The position numbers and the translations under genes were made by a program. Shown here one piece after another: positions 1 through 12,038 of a DNA stretch of 64,000 bases. The first letter of the stretch is position 1; each line of letters starts with the position of its first letter. The notes below the pieces were generated by a model that was not told the origin of the DNA, searched no databases, and saw only the letters and a list, made by a program, of their open reading frames with translations. Source of the stretch: Lolium rigidum (taxonomy: Eukaryota > Streptophyta > Magnoliopsida > Poales > Poaceae). The stretch covers positions 62,815,754 through 62,879,753 of the forward strand of contig NC_061508.1 of NCBI RefSeq assembly GCF_022539505.1, given 5' to 3'.

Positions 1-2239
1 ATGCTACCTACTGTATGGTTTTGTTTATAAATAACCATATTATCATTGATTTATTTTGTGTCTTATGAGACATAATTCAAAATTCAAATAGATATGATTT
101 TAGGGTTTATCTCAATTGCTTTTTAATTAAGGAATTAAACCTGTTTTAATTAATTTTAAATTTAGAACATGTGCATGGTGAACACATTCTATTTTTCTAG
201 TGCTTAACCATAGTGATCATTCACATATAATTTAATTATGGCTAGGGTTTAACAAATGTTAAAGGAAATGGAATTGGTTAATGATTTTATGTGAATGATA
301 GTTCTTAAGTTTTAAGAAGATGATTGGAACATTGGTTTCACTCTACTCACCAAATGATATTTAGTCCTAAGTACATATGGCTTAGTTTATACTTGTGATC
401 CATGATGCACAAGTTAGGACATATTATTTTATGTGGATTGAATCCTATGTGAAAAGGTTTAGGGTTTTGGTAATGCTCACTAGTTGAAGTATAAATGGGC
501 ATGAGGCATGGCAGGGTTTTACTTATAATCCAAAGTGATACTTGGATTGAAATGCAAAGGTGATATAGGGTTTTAGTTGTGATTACTCAATTGATACACA
601 ACCAAGAATTAAGATATGAACATAAGCTTTGATTATGTTTTATTGGCTAGCTAGGGTTACTCTAAGGTTTGGATAAACAAGGTTTAGGTTTAATGCCCTT
701 ACCCCTTCATACAAGGCATGAGGATTGGTTTGGGGTTAACTACTAGTGATATACTTATTATTTTATGTGATGGATGATATCTATTAATCATATGGGGTTA
801 ACTTATCATTTATATCTACAAGGTATAATCATGCATTAGACAAGATCTACTCATTCCTCACTAATCCCAATTTAATATTCCTCTCATCACACTCATCCTA
901 GATTCTTAGGGTTTATAATTAATACTAAGTTGTGATGATTATGGAATTGGTTTTCTAAGGTATTGTTATTGGAATAGGGTTCTCACTTCCAAGATTAAAT
1001 ATTGACTTGAACAACTAGGATTAGTACTACTCTGGTATTCTTTTATGGGCATGGCTATGATTAGTATTATAACTTCTCTCACTTCTCAATGTCTTGGAAT
1101 ATCCTAAGGTCCTACTCAAGAGATGATGATATGATCCTCTACATATATGGTTTGCCTAGGAATTCTACCTTGGTATCTTCTGTAGCTTGTTCTTCAGGAA
1201 ATCTGATAAACCTGCATCTTGTGGTATGCCTCCACCTCCTAGCTTCTTCATCTTGATTCTAGCTAATTCACATGGAGTGGCTCTATGTGTTTGTTCCCAT
1301 GTATCATGGTACTTGATGAGCAAATGGATGAAGGTTGTGGCTCTATTTATAGGTTTGGGTAAGCTCTAGTATCATGACACATAGGTAGTGACTCTTGTGT
1401 TGGTTTGATGAGTAAGGTGCTTGGTTGTCATGCCCTCATCCATAGCAATCCTTTGAGCATGAGGTGGCAAAGCTTGGGATGCAAGTCATGTAGATATTTT
1501 CATCCTATGTGGCAAGATCATTATCCTCTCATATGATTTATTTTTGGATAGCCAAGTGGCATTTGCTACTAAATATCTTGTGGATGGTTTTATTATTGTG
1601 GATGAGTCATCATACCATGTATGATTGGATTTATGTTATAATATTATTCAAAAGGTCAAGTTTGAGGGTTATTTCTCCATTTTGGATAGTTGGTGTTTGA
1701 TTTCACCAAGGCATGATTATATGAGTTTAAAAATACTCATAGTTAGTTTTATTCAAATAGTTTGAACTATAATTCGTAATGTAAATGGATTTAGTTTTAT
1801 GATATTCCATATACTTAATAAGTTATGATTTAAATAAGAATGTGTGGCTTGTATGCAATTTAGACCCTGTGGTTTACCTTATTTGGTAATAAGTTTAGAA
1901 GTGAATTAAATTACACACAAAGGTAATTGCTAACTTTTAAATATATTATTAAGTTAGGGTTTGATTCTTAAAGAATGTGTTGTTGTAAAGCTAATTCCAT
2001 TTGATCTAATCCATAGATCAAATCATCTCTACCCAAAATAAGGTTTTAGCAAAGATCACAGTGAAGTTTATAGCGCTTGACTTGATGATCTACTTCAATT
2101 CCAGCAAGTCAAGTGAAACTTCAGTGACTGTGGTAAGTTTTATTTGAAAGCGCGAAAATTCCCTGGATTTTCTATGCATGAATGCAATGCACACTTTGGT
2201 GTTCTCTAATTTTATAGCCTCTAAACCTGGGATATTACA
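1..2239 (-). repeat. LARD 3' LTR, first 2239 bp only
   Basis: This is the start of the 3' LTR (U3 side), collinear with 9449-11687. Differences are few single substitutions plus several 1-2 base indels, which points to a young insertion. There is no coding sequence; short open frames here have no recognisable similarity. Confidence 0.85.
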
Positions 2240-2253
2240 GCCTCTCCCCCTTA
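2240..2253 (-). other. polypurine tract of the LARD
   Basis: Read on the minus strand this is TAAGGGGGAGAGGC, directly before the TGTAATATCCC start of the 3' LTR. That is the expected place for plus-strand DNA priming. Confidence 0.75.
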
Positions 2254-5187
2254 AACTGAACTTCGTCCCGAAGTTCAAACGCTCTCATGTTTCGGAATGT
2301 TGAAATGTCTTGAACAGATCACCATCCTTCAACTCCATGGTGATCACAATAGATATAGTTGAATATATCCCTTATCTCGATCCTTCCTAGAGTCTTCTGA
2401 TGTCTGGCACTGATACTTTCTTCCATTCTATGTTTTCTTCAAACACTCTAAGCTTATAGGCTTACTTTCCAAAGATTCCTGGATTAGGACATCTTATGGT
2501 GTTAAGGGACTTTACTAATGGTTGTGGTGACATCTTCATATTTGGGTACTCAAAACTCGGTTCTACCAGCTGTGGTAATCCAGCTGCGGTGTAATATGGC
2601 ACTACGATTTACCAGCTGTGATACTTAAACCTTAATTTTAAAAGATTTATTTAAGGTAGGGTATTGTTTTCCCTTACTACCATAACGAAAGTAATGGTAC
2701 TTGGTAAGGTATTACGATAGGCATGGTCCTGGTTGTTTAGTCCTACGAATGGATTAGACTCATTTAGTCCATCCAATCATGGCTTCTAGTTTTAAGCTAG
2801 TTATCTTTCTTTTGGGTTCTTTAGGTTCCATGAAAGGAATCTTTCTAATAATCATTAGTTTTGGTATAGTCAAACCCTTCGATCTTTTGTTTTCTTAGGC
2901 TTTGATTGTCCTCCGATATCTTCTTCATCCAACTTCATTTTCTAATACTTACTTAAGTTCTCTTGGTTTTGAGTAATTACAATTACCCACTTAAGTTAAG
3001 GTCTAACCCTTACTTCTTCGATATATAAACCTCGGCTTCTGGTCTGACAATCTCCTGAGAGTACTTTTATATGGGTACTTCCCATCAACCTTATAAAAAT
3101 AAGATTGGACTTCCTTTCAGTTCAGACCTTTTTCTTTATCTCTCATACTACAAACAATTTCTTAATACTTCTCCTTCAGCCTTCCTCTCCCCCTTGGAGT
3201 TTACTAATGAACTTCAAACTTCCTTTCTTCTAATCATTAAACTCCAAGGTTAGAAGATTAGTGTTGGTCTAACTTGTAGTTTGTACTTTTCTAGAGTCTC
3301 ACGAAGAATTCTTTATGGTGTATCCACTCAGTTGTGGGTATCCATTATGAATTCTCCAATTAAAAAAAATTACCAGCTACGAGATACCAGCTGTGAAATA
3401 CTAGCTGCGGAATCCCCCTTTCTTTTAGGTAAAGAAATGTTCGTGTCGTGGCTATCCGGTACCCATTCTGCAGACTACCAAGTACCGAGATGTAGCTTAT
3501 TGGATACCAGTTGTGGCTATGTTGTGGTTGTCAATATCTACCTACCAGCTGTGGCTACTTACATAGCTTTAGTTAAGATATACCTCACTTTACATTCTTT
3601 CTCTTCATGGTTATCCTATATCAGCTGCGGTCTTATCATACCAGCTACGACTTCACTTGTCTATTTTCCTTCTTCTAAGGTTTGTTTTACAAGATAACCA
3701 CTTGTTGACACTATGAAAATAGTATTGTAAGTGACTTCACTTGCATTCCCTTCTTCCATAATGAATATGGCTCCACTTCTACTACTCCATATTCACTATT
3801 TTTCTCACTTTTATGGTACTTCCATGTTGAAATACTCCCTGATTAAGGATAAAAGTGAGTTTTGATTGGTCTTTCCTTTAGAGTATTGTGGTTGCTTCCC
3901 ACAATTTGACTTCCATCATCTAGTGAACCTTCATCTTTTCTTCCAAAATCTTCAGAATTCGTCACTTCCTCACACGAATACCTTTACCCTCTAGACCTAT
4001 AACATCAAGTAAGAGCTTGATATTGCAACATGCATTTGCATATCAAAGTCAAACTTCATGTATGGATCTAGTCAATCAATGAAAATCCAATAAAATCCAA
4101 GAAGATTCAGCTTTGTGCTTATAATACACATCCTTATATGCCTGAATATAAAAGTTGGGTAAGACATCCCTAAACATCAGGTTCAGATGTGTAGTATATA
4201 ACACCACATTACATAGGTTTAGGTCGTGATACTTAGCACGAATACGTGAATTTCTTCTATTTGTCTCAACATTTATCTTAATTGCACATTTGCAATGAGA
4301 CAAACTTGAAACAAAATGGCTTCGGATAGTTGAAGTTAACCTAGTTTTCTTTGGAAGTACTAACAAAATATGATACCATATATATGTGCTATTAAGGACT
4401 ACTTCCTATAATACAATTAGTTCTAACCTGTCTACACTAAACACATGATTGTTTAGAATATACCACCTATAACTCTAGGATTTCTCTATGTGATATGCTA
4501 TAAATAAGCCTTCTTTAAATTAAGGACTATGGTTCTAGCATACTTGGTACAATTACTAGGATTTTAAGGCCTAAGCTTTCGAACTATTCCTTAAATCCTA
4601 CTCCTCATCATACTTCTGTTAACATACTTATGATGTTCTATTCCCTCACATCATGATTCTCAAGTGAATCATATATGATTACCAACTTTACCATGAAAAG
4701 TAAACTTGTATAACTCCTATCACTCTTCCTTACCTCCTATGATTGACTCATCATAGGTATTTACTACCTCATATAACTTATCTCCTTTACTTAACATCAG
4801 TCATTTGACATTTTTAAATGACTCTTACTTAACCATAACATGACTTGGTATACATCTTCCAATAGGATATCTTCCTTGTGGTTGTATCCTCTCTTTGGAC
4901 TACCATGAATTGTATACCAACTGTGGTCTATTACCACCCATTATCTTAGGCTTCAATGGTGTTCTATTTATTTTGGAATGAAGCAAGATAACTAATTCAC
5001 TTTACTAAAGAAAGATAGATAAGAAAGATTGACTCAAGTGTGTCAGGATTATTCTCAAGTGAATACCCATCTCAAGTCAAAAGAATAGTTGGTTTAGCAT
5101 AGTTGGCTTAACTAAGATACTTCCTATAGACACTACCAAACCTATAGGTCTCCTTTAAAGGGTTTTAATCCTAGGGTCAAAGCATTT

Positions 5188-5199
5188 GCTCTGATACCA
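5188..5199 (-). other. primer binding site, initiator tRNA-Met
   Basis: The minus strand reads TGGTATCAGAGC, the standard site complementary to the 3' end of plant initiator tRNA-Met. Two bases separate it from the LTR end (...GGTCACCGCG). It fixes the orientation and the inner end of the 5' LTR. Confidence 0.85.
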
Positions 5200-5546
5200 G
5201 CCGCGGTGACCCAGCGTACCACCTGCATGGTGTAGTACACAAGTCGTTGACATAACACAAGTGAAACACCGTTCCACCCATATTACATCTCTCAGAGTGG
5301 TACAACGAAACATATGTGAGTCCAAGGTATGTCTATAGAAGTACACACGAACCTGTTTACATAAGATCCACACGACCTCCTACTTTACAGGTGAGGTAAA
5401 ACTTCAAATAAGCTCCAGAAGAACGACTCGTAGTCTATGTTATAGCTAACTCAAGTTTAAGAGCTAATTGGCTTGCTATAGAACTCTAGATATTTAGGTG
5501 CTAGGATTAGGGAAAGGTTCCCTTCTATTACTAGTCTAGGTTTCCA

Positions 5547-5666
5547 TCATGGCTGATGCAGAAGTTGACTCCATTGACTTCTTTGATTGGATTCTTCATC
5601 TTGTTGCGAGTTGACTCCTTTGTCTTCGAGTTCCACGGTAGTTTCTCCTTCGATGCCTTGATCTAA
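5547..5666 (-). other. short acidic open frame near the LARD LTR 3' end
   Basis: Just downstream (minus strand) of the conserved palindrome is an open frame of 39 codons without an ATG, beginning LDQGIEGETT, rich in E, D and Q, and ending in TGA. An acidic open frame lies at the matching place in the solo LARD LTR (58167-58397), although the residues differ. It could be a spliced exon or chance; I do not recognise it. Confidence 0.25.
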
Positions 5667-5691
5667 GAAGGGGGTTCAAATGGGATAGAAT

Positions 5692-5707
5692 GAGTACGAG
5701 CGTACTC
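5692..5707. repeat. inverted repeat GAGTACG-N2-CGTACTC in the LARD LTR
   Basis: A 7-bp perfect stem with a 2-base centre, about 0.5 kb from the LTR 3' end. The same palindrome is at the same distance from the end of the solo LARD LTR (58138-58153), so it is conserved between two otherwise diverged elements. Confidence 0.7.
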
Positions 5708-6957
5708 AGCAAGTTCATATTAGGAAATATGTGTATCATGCACTAGCTACAGCCATAGACCGGAAAGTCATAGGCCAATGCAAGTTTTTGTAATCATTTC
5801 TTCAAAAGGTTTATTTTATTCCGAAAACTATGCCCGTCGGTCTTCACGAGTTGACTAGAACTTCGTGGAGTTCCTTTCTCGCCGTGTTCGCAGTTCCCTT
5901 CCCGAACAGGGAGTGACGAGTCACAATTCTTGATACCCTCTGCAGAGGTGCGTTACTTTACCCCACAAGAGATCTTAACCATGTTGCCGGCCGAGAGTAT
6001 GTCCCCGTCCACACTTCCTTTGGTGTGAGGCCCGAGTATAAGATCCAAGCCAATCACTGCCTTCTCCGCGACCCTGCAAACCCACCCTTTTGTCCAACCG
6101 TACACCTCCAGTAGACTTCCCCCGATAATACGGCTTTACTCATGGTGTACTCCGGACAATCCATCATAGATCGTAGAGCTTATCATCACTAATGGATGGG
6201 GATTTAAAAGGCTATCCCAACCTATTGTGGCAGTGCCTCCAACACCCCACCGGCTCTACAGATCCGTTGGCGTGCGAAGGGAAAAGATACAACTGACTTC
6301 CCCAGAGCCATTATAGATCTTATGGATAACGCGATATGTACGGCGCTAGAATCACTGGACGGCATTGGTACTTAGTCCTAGATGAGTAGTACCCATGCAA
6401 TGGAACCTCCACCATATCAACACATACCATGGTTCCATTGCCCACCACATAGTCAAATTCATAATTGTAAAATAATACTTTGCTTTTCAATGCATGAGTG
6501 ATAAGTATAGTACTTTGCATATAGTTTGATACAAATAATCAAATGACATGAGCAAGCGATGAACTTGCCTTTCTTGACTGCAAGATTATGCGGGCAAAAG
6601 CTTCGATACGTGATAACTCCAAATGCTGAAATACCATCATCGTCCGAGTAAGGACAATGTTTAAAGAAGCTGGCAAAGATGCTATAATGCATAATATGAG
6701 ATGCAATCGTCCCGAGCGTAACCTAACCTCGATGATTTAGGATGTATGAGTTGTAAAGATTTCTTTAGGGTTGGTTGCACTTTTAGAATGGTTCTCAAGC
6801 AAGGTTCTTATTAGGGTTTGGTTATATTGGCATCATAACCAAGTGATATAAGGCATCATAACAATCATACACATAAGAATAGTGATGGAATAGTATGTAA
6901 AGAACAATTGTCAATTTTAAGTTCTACAGAACATGGTTGATGATTACTTATACTATA

Positions 6958-7075
6958 CTTCAAAAGAATAACTTTTGAAGAACATGTTGTTTAAGAAATA
7001 ATGAGTATTTCAAAGAAGGATTAGAGCTTCTGAGGTTTGATTGACATTTGTACTTCAAAAGAATAACTTTTGAAG
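6958..7075. repeat. duplicated hairpin in the LARD LTR
   Basis: Two copies of the same hairpin lie 95 bp apart, at 6958-6980 and 7053-7075. Each has a perfect 9-bp stem (CTTCAAAAG / CTTTTGAAG) around the loop AATAA, and the flanks are also partly repeated. Confidence 0.8.
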
Positions 7076-8940
7076 AACAGGTTAAATAAGAATATGAACT
7101 ACTATACATAGGAGCTATGGCTTTCTAGGGTTTACTATTGGATTCATTTGGTTCACTAATAGGAACTAGTTGGGTTCTTTAAGTAGAATGGGTTTATATG
7201 TAGCAAGTATGGATAGGGTTATTACCATGGTTTCTCATATACATCATATCAAAGGATGGTTATTAAGATGGTTCCAGAGGTTTGCTATTAGGTTTACTAT
7301 GGTTTCATATTTGCTTTACCAAATAATCTCTAATAGTTTCTAAGCTAAGTGGTTTATCATTTCCTAAGTAAGGTTTAGTTGGATAGGAGCATGTGTTGTG
7401 AATTGTTACACAAGGTTGATACTAGGGTTCAGCTTATGGTTCTACTAGGGTTTGATGGTTGAGGTTGATCTTAATGGTATGGTATACAGGAGTGGTGATT
7501 AATGGTACTAATCCAATTAACCAGTTAGGGTTTATACCTAGGTGATACTAGTGAATCATATAGGTTTTTAATTGAAATAGAAACATGGAATGATAATCTC
7601 ATGTGACTTGGTTTATGCTAGTGGATCATAAGCATTCATTCATTGGTCACATAATATGGTTCTCTATGTAAAGGAAATTCACATGATCACATGTGCTAAG
7701 CAACTAAGGTTTTAGGGTTTAACATTTTGACATGATCACATAAAATAATGGGATCCAGATTCTAACTTATAATAAAACTAGGGTTTCTAAATTATGATCC
7801 AATTCTTAAAGTAATACTTGGTGCTAGAATTAATGTGATTAAGTACTTGAAATACAGTTACTAATAATTTTAACATGCTATTAATTTTTAGAGGGTTTAA
7901 GAATTAAAATAATTACTAGTTAGGGTTTATGAATTACCACTAATATTTAAGTTAATGCATTAATCTTAACATTTTAATTAGTTACTGAATAGTTAAAATT
8001 TAAATTTGAAACTTCACTAATTATTGATTTCAATTTGCATTTTAAATAAATGAAATGGCATAATTAATAAGGTTACAAATAAGTGAATTTTTATTTTGAC
8101 ACACATTTTTGTTTTATATTTTATTTGAATAGATTTTATTTTTGTGAGCATTTTGATATATTATTCATATTTTTCCGAGTTGAAATGAATTTTATACAAT
8201 TTTGTAAAGTTTTATCTATTTACTTGGAATTTGAAATTAATCTAAAATACTAAGTGTACCAGGTTTGTTACCTAGCTCTAGAGACAGACAGGTGGGACTC
8301 CGCATCCGGGTCACTGCCACGGGGCAACGACCAAGTCAAAGGTTTCCCGGTCCCACGGCCACGTCACTCTCTCGCCGACGGCTTGACGCCGGCGGGCGAT
8401 AGAGGACGGCGCCGCCGTTTTAATGCCCCCCGGGACGGCCTAGTGATATATTTTGACTCTCCTCGACTCGCTGAAGCTACTGGTGGCGATGGATTTGCCA
8501 GGGGATCACCGGAGCTTCGTCGGAAATCATGTCCCGCGGCGGTGCACTCCGGCGAGATGTCGAAATCGAGCTACAGACGATGCCAGGAAGCGAGACTAGG
8601 CTCTAAAGATGCGTATGCTCACCCTGAACACGATGGCATGGTCGGTGACGACGATTGCTGACGGAGACGATGGCGATTGACGGGTTCCCGGCGATGTGCT
8701 GCAGAAGGGATCGGTGAAATTGATCCGCTACACGGCTCCCTGGATGCTGGGCTCCTCCCAGATGCTCCTTGAATCCATGCGCTCCTCCTGGACCACACGC
8801 CGGAGGCTGGGGTGACCTCCTCCGTCGGATTCGTCTTCGACTCCGGCGACAGAGAGTGGATGCGTGTGAGAGATAGAAGGTGTTTGAGCAGCAAAGGAGT
8901 GGCGGAGGTGAACAAGGCGTGCACGGCGATGCTCTCCACC

Positions 8941-8948
8941 TATTTATA
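8941..8948 (-). promoter_or_regulatory. TATA box in the LARD LTR
   Basis: The minus strand reads TATAAATA within CCTATAAATAGG, at the edge of the GC-rich block, followed by pyrimidine-rich leader-like sequence. Transcription would begin near 8910, giving a U3 of about 2.8 kb and an R-U5 of about 3.7 kb. Confidence 0.55.
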
Positions 8949-11687
8949 GGCCAAGGGAAGCCACGTGGCCTCGACACGGTGACGGCCATGGTCGGAGAGG
9001 TGGCGGTCTCTCGGAAGCTTCTAGGCGGCGAAGATCTTTTCTTCCGCGGATAAGCTCGGACGCGAGAGAGGTTGGGCGTGGTTCTGAGTGTCTGGCGACG
9101 TCCGAGGCGTGCTTATCGTCGACGAGGTCGTGGCCTACTGGCCTCGCCGCGCTGTCGTGCTCGGAGACGACGACGGCGAGTCTTTTCTCCTCGCACGAAT
9201 ATTAAAGCAACCGAATCGGTATTTGGTTTGGGCTAGGCTGCTCCTGGTCCTTTGCTGGGCTAGGTTGGTGGGCTGCGTTGTTGGGCTCGGCCGAACAGGT
9301 AAGCCAGGTAAGCCCCTCTTTCTCCTCTTTTCTTTTCCATTTTCTTTTCTGTTTTTATTTCCTGGTTTCTATTTGTTATTTGTATTCAAATTTGAATTCT
9401 GTTTTGTTTTGCAGGTTCTAGAATATTTGAATATCAAAACAATTTGATAATGCTACCTACTGTATGGTTTTGTTTATAAATAACCATATTATCATTGATT
9501 TATTTTGTGTCTTATGAGACATAATTCAAAATTCAAATAGATATGATTTTAGGGTTTATCTCAATTGCTTTTTAATTAAGGAATTAAACCTGTTTTAATT
9601 AATTTTAAATTTAGAACATGTGCATGGTGAACACATTCTATTTTTCTAGTGCTTAACCATAGTGATCATTCACATATAATTTAATTATGGCTAGGGTTTA
9701 ACAAATGGTAAAGGAAATGGAATTGGTTAATGATTTTATGTGAATGATAGTTCTTAAGTTTTAAGAAGATGATTGGAACATTGGTTTCACTCTACTCACC
9801 AAATGATATTTAGTCCTAAGTACATATGGCTTAGTTTATACTTGTGATCCATGATGCACAAGTTAGGACATATTATTTTATGTGGATTGAATCCTATGTG
9901 AAAAGGTTTAGGGTTTTGGTAATGCTCACTAGTTGAAGTATAAATGGGCATGAGGCATGGCAGGGTTTTACTTATAATCCAAAGTGATACTTGGATTGAA
10001 ATGCAAAGGTGATATAGGGTTTTAGTTGTGATTACTCAATTGATACACAACCAAGAATTAAGATATGAACATAAGCTTTGATTATGTTTTATTGGCTAGC
10101 TAGGGTTACTCTAAGGTTTGGATAAACAAGGTTTAGGTTTAATGCCCTTACCCCTTCATACAAGGCATGAGGATTGGTTTGGGGTTAACTACTAGTGATA
10201 TAATTATTATTTTATGTGATGGATGATATCTATTAATCATATGGGGTTAACTTATCATTTATATCTACAAGGTATAATCATGCATTAGACAAGATCTACT
10301 CATTCCTCACTAATCCCAATTTAATATTCCTCTCATCACACTCATCCTAGATTCTTAGGGTTTATAATTAATACTAAGTTGTGATGATTATGGAATTGGT
10401 TTTCTAAGGTATTGTTATTGGAATAGGGTTCTCACTTCCAAGATTAAATATTGACTTGAACAACTAGGATTAGTACTACTCTAGTATTCTTTTATGGGCA
10501 TGGCTATGATTAGTATTATAACTTCTCTCACTTCTCAATGTCTTGGAATATCCTAAGGTCCTACTCAAGAGATGATGATATGATCCTCTACATATATGGT
10601 TTGCCTAGGAATTCTACCTTGGTATCTTCGTAGCTTGTTCTTCGGAAATCTGATAAACTCTGCATCTTGTGGTATGCCTCCACCTCCTAGCTTCTTCATC
10701 TTGATTCTAGCTAATTCACATGGAGTGGCTCTATGTGTTTGTTCCCATGTATCATGGTACTTGATGAGCAAATGGATGAAGGTTGTGGCTCTATTTATAG
10801 GTTTGGGTAAGCTCTAGTATCATGACACATAGGTAGTGACTCTTGTGTTGGTTTGATGAGTAAGGTGCTTGGTTGTCATGCCCTCATCCATAGCAATCCT
10901 TTGAGCATGAGGTGGCAAAGCTTGGGATGCAAGTCATGTAGATATTTTCATCCTATGTGGCAAGATCATTATCCTCTCATATGATTTATTTTTGGATAGC
11001 CAAGTGGCATTTGCTACTAAATATCTTGTGGATGGTTTTATTATTGTGGATGAGTCATCATACCATGTATGATTGGATTTATGTTATAATATTATTCAAA
11101 AGGTCAAGTTTGAGGGTTATTTCTCCATTTTGGATAGTTGGTGTTTGATTTCACCAAGGCATGATTATATGAGTTTCAAAATACTCATAGTTAGTTTTAT
11201 TCAAATAGTTTGAACTATAATTCGTAATGTAAATGGATTTAGTTTTATGATATTCCATATACTTAATAAGTTATGATTTAAATAAGAATGTGTGGCTTGT
11301 ATGCAATTTAGACCCTGTGGTTTACCTTATTTGGTAATAAGTTTAGAAGTGAATTAAATTACACACAAAGGTAATTGCTAACTTTTAAGTATTATTAAGT
11401 TAGGGTTTGATTCTTAAAGAATGTGTTGTTGTAAAGCTAATTCCATTTGATCTAATCCATAGATCAAATCATCTCTACCCAAAATAAGGTTTTAGCAAAG
11501 ATCACAGTGAAGTTTATAGCGCTTGACTTGATGATCTACTTCAATTCCAGACAAGTCAAGTGAAACTTCGATGGATCGTGGTAAGTTTTATTTGAAAGCG
11601 CGAAAATTCCCTGGATTTTCTATGCATGAATGCAATGCACACTTTGGTGTTCTCTAATTTTATAGCCTCTAAACCTGGGATATTACA

Positions 11688-11773
11688 CTTTACCTCCCCT
11701 TGTGTCGAATCAATAAATTTGGGTTTTACTTCCCTCGAAGACTGTTGCGATCCCCTATACTTGTGGGTCATCA
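11688..11773 (-). repeat. terminal 86 bp of a Gypsy-type LTR interrupted by the LARD
   Basis: The minus strand starts TGATGACCCACAAGTATAGG, a typical Triticeae Gypsy LTR terminus. The rest of this LTR should lie beyond the left end of the window, on the other side of the LARD. Confidence 0.5.
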
Positions 11774-12038
11774 ATTGGTAATGGGCCGCGCCCTATGTCA
11801 CCACATTAGCGTGCGGTAATAGCTAATGTGTGATGTATAGGTTTTGGGGAGCAGCTAACCATCACCCCTTAGCGATGGTTATGGAATCCCGTTAATGGGT
11901 CTATCCCATTAGTTATGTTGTTTCAAAATTTCTCAAATTTGAAATTTCTTTAGATTTGAAATTTGCTCAAAATTGAAATTTTCTCATATTCGCAAATTGC
12001 TTAGATTCCAAAGTTGCCCAGATTCGAAAATTTGCTTA
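11774..12038. other. AT-rich non-coding stretch left of the Harbinger
   Basis: There is no gene. The right part consists of degenerate repeats of GAAATTTGCTCAAATT-like units that resume at 13083 after the Harbinger, so the Harbinger interrupted one older sequence. Confidence 0.5.

Larger units (their letters stand above)
2240..5201 (-). other. non-coding internal domain of the LARD
   Basis: This 2.96-kb stretch between the LTRs has no gag, protease, integrase or reverse transcriptase that I can see in either strand; the longest open frame (3281-3697) has no recognisable motif. It carries about ten scattered copies of a motif close to TACCAGCTGTGG (for example near 2564, 2580, 2610, 3371, 3383, 3503, 3543, 3620, 3639 and 4915). 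The motif resembles the LTR/primer-site junction at 5192-5207. Confidence 0.75.
1..11687 (-). mobile_element. LARD retrotransposon, Sukkula-like, incomplete at window start
   Basis: The sequence at 1-2239 recurs almost unchanged at 9449-11687 (offset 9448). Both copies end, on the plus strand, in GGGATATTACA, which is TGTAATATCCC on the minus strand. Next to the left copy lies a purine-rich tract, and at 5188-5199 lies an initiator-Met primer binding site, so the element runs on the minus strand. Its 5' LTR is 5202-11687, its internal domain 2240-5201, and its 3' LTR runs off the window at base 1. An LTR more than twice as long as a non-coding internal domain fits the LARD class, of which Sukkula is the known Triticeae example. 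The name is by structure; I could not compare sequences. The right-hand target duplication would be CTTTA at 11688-11692; its partner lies outside the window. Confidence 0.85.
5202..11687 (-). repeat. LARD 5' LTR, 6486 bp
   Basis: The LTR starts TGTAATATCCC at 11687 and ends ...GGTCACCGCG at 5202, just before the primer site. The last roughly 1.5 kb (5202-6700) is clearly homologous to the end of the solo LTR at 45477-58653, including a block at 5800-6060 matching 57770-58060. A GC-rich block at about 8250-9300 holds the TATA box and probable transcription start. No protein-coding gene is visible. Confidence 0.8.

Noticed and set aside
2560..3680. CRISPR-like or satellite array
   Set aside because: The TACCAGCTGTGG motif is short, irregularly spaced and degenerate; a plant nuclear context also rules out CRISPR.
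3281..3697. 138-codon open frame in the LARD interior
   Set aside because: It has no similarity to gag or pol that I can see, and it is on the plus strand of a minus-strand element.
8254..8989. Overlapping open frames of 100-135 codons on both strands
   Set aside because: They lie in the GC-rich promoter/leader block of the LARD LTR, overlap each other, and have R/S/P-rich composition without a domain.
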